From positions 1 through 40,582 of the forward strand of contig JAUXAL010000034.1 of assembly GCA_030619925.1 (NCBI GenBank): a stretch of DNA of 40,582 nucleotides. Reading direction: 5' to 3'. The position numbers and the translations under genes were made by a program. A model generated the notes under the pieces. It saw only the letters and a list, made by a program, of their open reading frames with translations, had not been told where the DNA came from and made no database searches. This DNA comes from Phycisphaerae bacterium (GTDB lineage Bacteria; Planctomycetota; Phycisphaerae; Sedimentisphaerales; Anaerobacaceae). This document shows positions 40,374 through 40,582 of the stretch, piece after piece; the stretch's first letter is position 1, and each line of letters starts with the position of its first letter.

Positions 40374-40454
40374 CTATTTCTCTATTTCTCCGCTATTTCG
40401 GACTGATATGACAAAAAAGCCCTGTTTTCCGGCGTTTTGTAAAACGCTGGCCAT
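40374..40454 (-). CDS. Possible 26-residue leader ORF
   Basis: ATG at 40452-40454 with AAAGGGGGG 6 nt upstream, about 70 nt after the promoter at 40528-40556. It encodes MASVLQNAGKQGFFVISVRN plus six residues. The first codons overlap a palindrome (GCGTTTTGTAAAACGC). It could be the relic of a gene start, as with the 31-codon leader before the LamG gene. Weak. Confidence 0.25.
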   Translation of the reverse strand: MASVLQNAGKQGFFVISVRNSGEIEK

Positions 40455-40527
40455 TAGGAACCCCCCTTTCTGATTGACGATTGACGATTGACGATTTATT
40501 GTGATTCTATTCCATTAGTTGAGGTGT

Positions 40528-40556
40528 ATTATACCCAGTGAGAGCTTGGCCGTCAA
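40528..40556 (-). promoter_or_regulatory. Sigma70-type promoter at the right edge, reading left
   Basis: Minus strand: TTGACG (40551-40556), 17-bp spacer, TATAAT (40528-40533) preceded by GGG. The -35 lies in AAATTTTACTTGACGGC, the same extended pattern as at 1250 and 5245. No intact gene follows; behind it come a 26-codon frame, repeats and the orphan Tat signal peptide. Confidence 0.7.
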
Positions 40557-40582
40557 GTAAAATTTAACCACAGACGCCGTCC

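Noticed and set aside
1-40562. tRNA, rRNA, CRISPR array, integrase or transposase
   Set aside because: None could be recognised on either strand by eye; a covariance or profile search would be needed to exclude short RNA genes.

Overview
The window looks like a piece of a planctomycete genome, most likely an anaerobic member of the Phycisphaerae (Sedimentisphaerales-like). This is inferred from three things: planctomycete-style secreted proteins (LamG / fn3-like / beta-helix, dockerin-like tails, GLUG and RCC1 repeats), a pyruvate:ferredoxin oxidoreductase, and intergenic DNA crowded with low-complexity and palindromic dispersed repeats. No rRNA, tRNA, CRISPR array or transposase gene was recognised.

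Layout. (1) 1-8250, minus strand: genes for secreted proteins. They are a rhodanese-GLUG protein running off the left edge, a shortened RCC1-type protein, a 1113-residue LamG/beta-helix protein and a subtilisin-like protease with a dockerin-like tail. Their promoters share one pattern (AATTTTACTTGACG, 17-18 bp, TGGTATAAT). Between them lie long gene-free stretches of repeats and gene debris. (2) 8756-12346, plus strand: pyrimidine genes pyrR, pyrB and pyrC, broken up by small toxin-antitoxin-like genes. (3) 13082-17044: an AT-richer accessory block with an MNT/HEPN pair, a glycosidase fragment, an asparagine synthetase and a methyltransferase, inserted at the 5' end of a NYN-domain gene. (4) 17688-22209: nifJ and a translationally coupled lipoprotein. 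(5) 22210-35180: a dispersed-repeat cluster, then an exosortase/exopolysaccharide locus: Wza-like export lipoprotein, exosortase, EpsI-like protein, a 1701-residue TPR protein, a Wzz/BY-kinase-like protein and a sugar-nucleotide epimerase. (6) 35360-37184, minus strand: a small acidic protein, a membrane coiled-coil protein and a PEGA lipoprotein. (7) 37434-39743: the TrkH/TrkA potassium uptake pair. (8) 39744-40562: an orphan Tat signal peptide, repeats, and a promoter at the right edge.

The most interesting pattern concerns how small genes got into this chromosome. In four places a segment carrying small toxin/antitoxin-like genes sits exactly at the end of a core gene, and a diverged copy of that gene end is left on the far side: pyrC 5' end (37 bp), pyrC 3' end (123 bp), NYN gene 5' end (100 bp) and epimerase 3' end (about 38 bp, weaker). 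The copies differ by roughly 8-18%, so the incoming DNA seems to have brought its own version of the gene end and restored the reading frame. This may be a recurrent cassette-insertion process, or homology-facilitated illegitimate recombination. Other points are catalytic-residue changes in the protease (Asp to Cys), the BY-kinase-like protein (Walker A Lys to Asn) and the MNT protein (Ser to Phe), and palindromic repeats that have become coding sequence in nifJ and upstream of the Wza-like gene.
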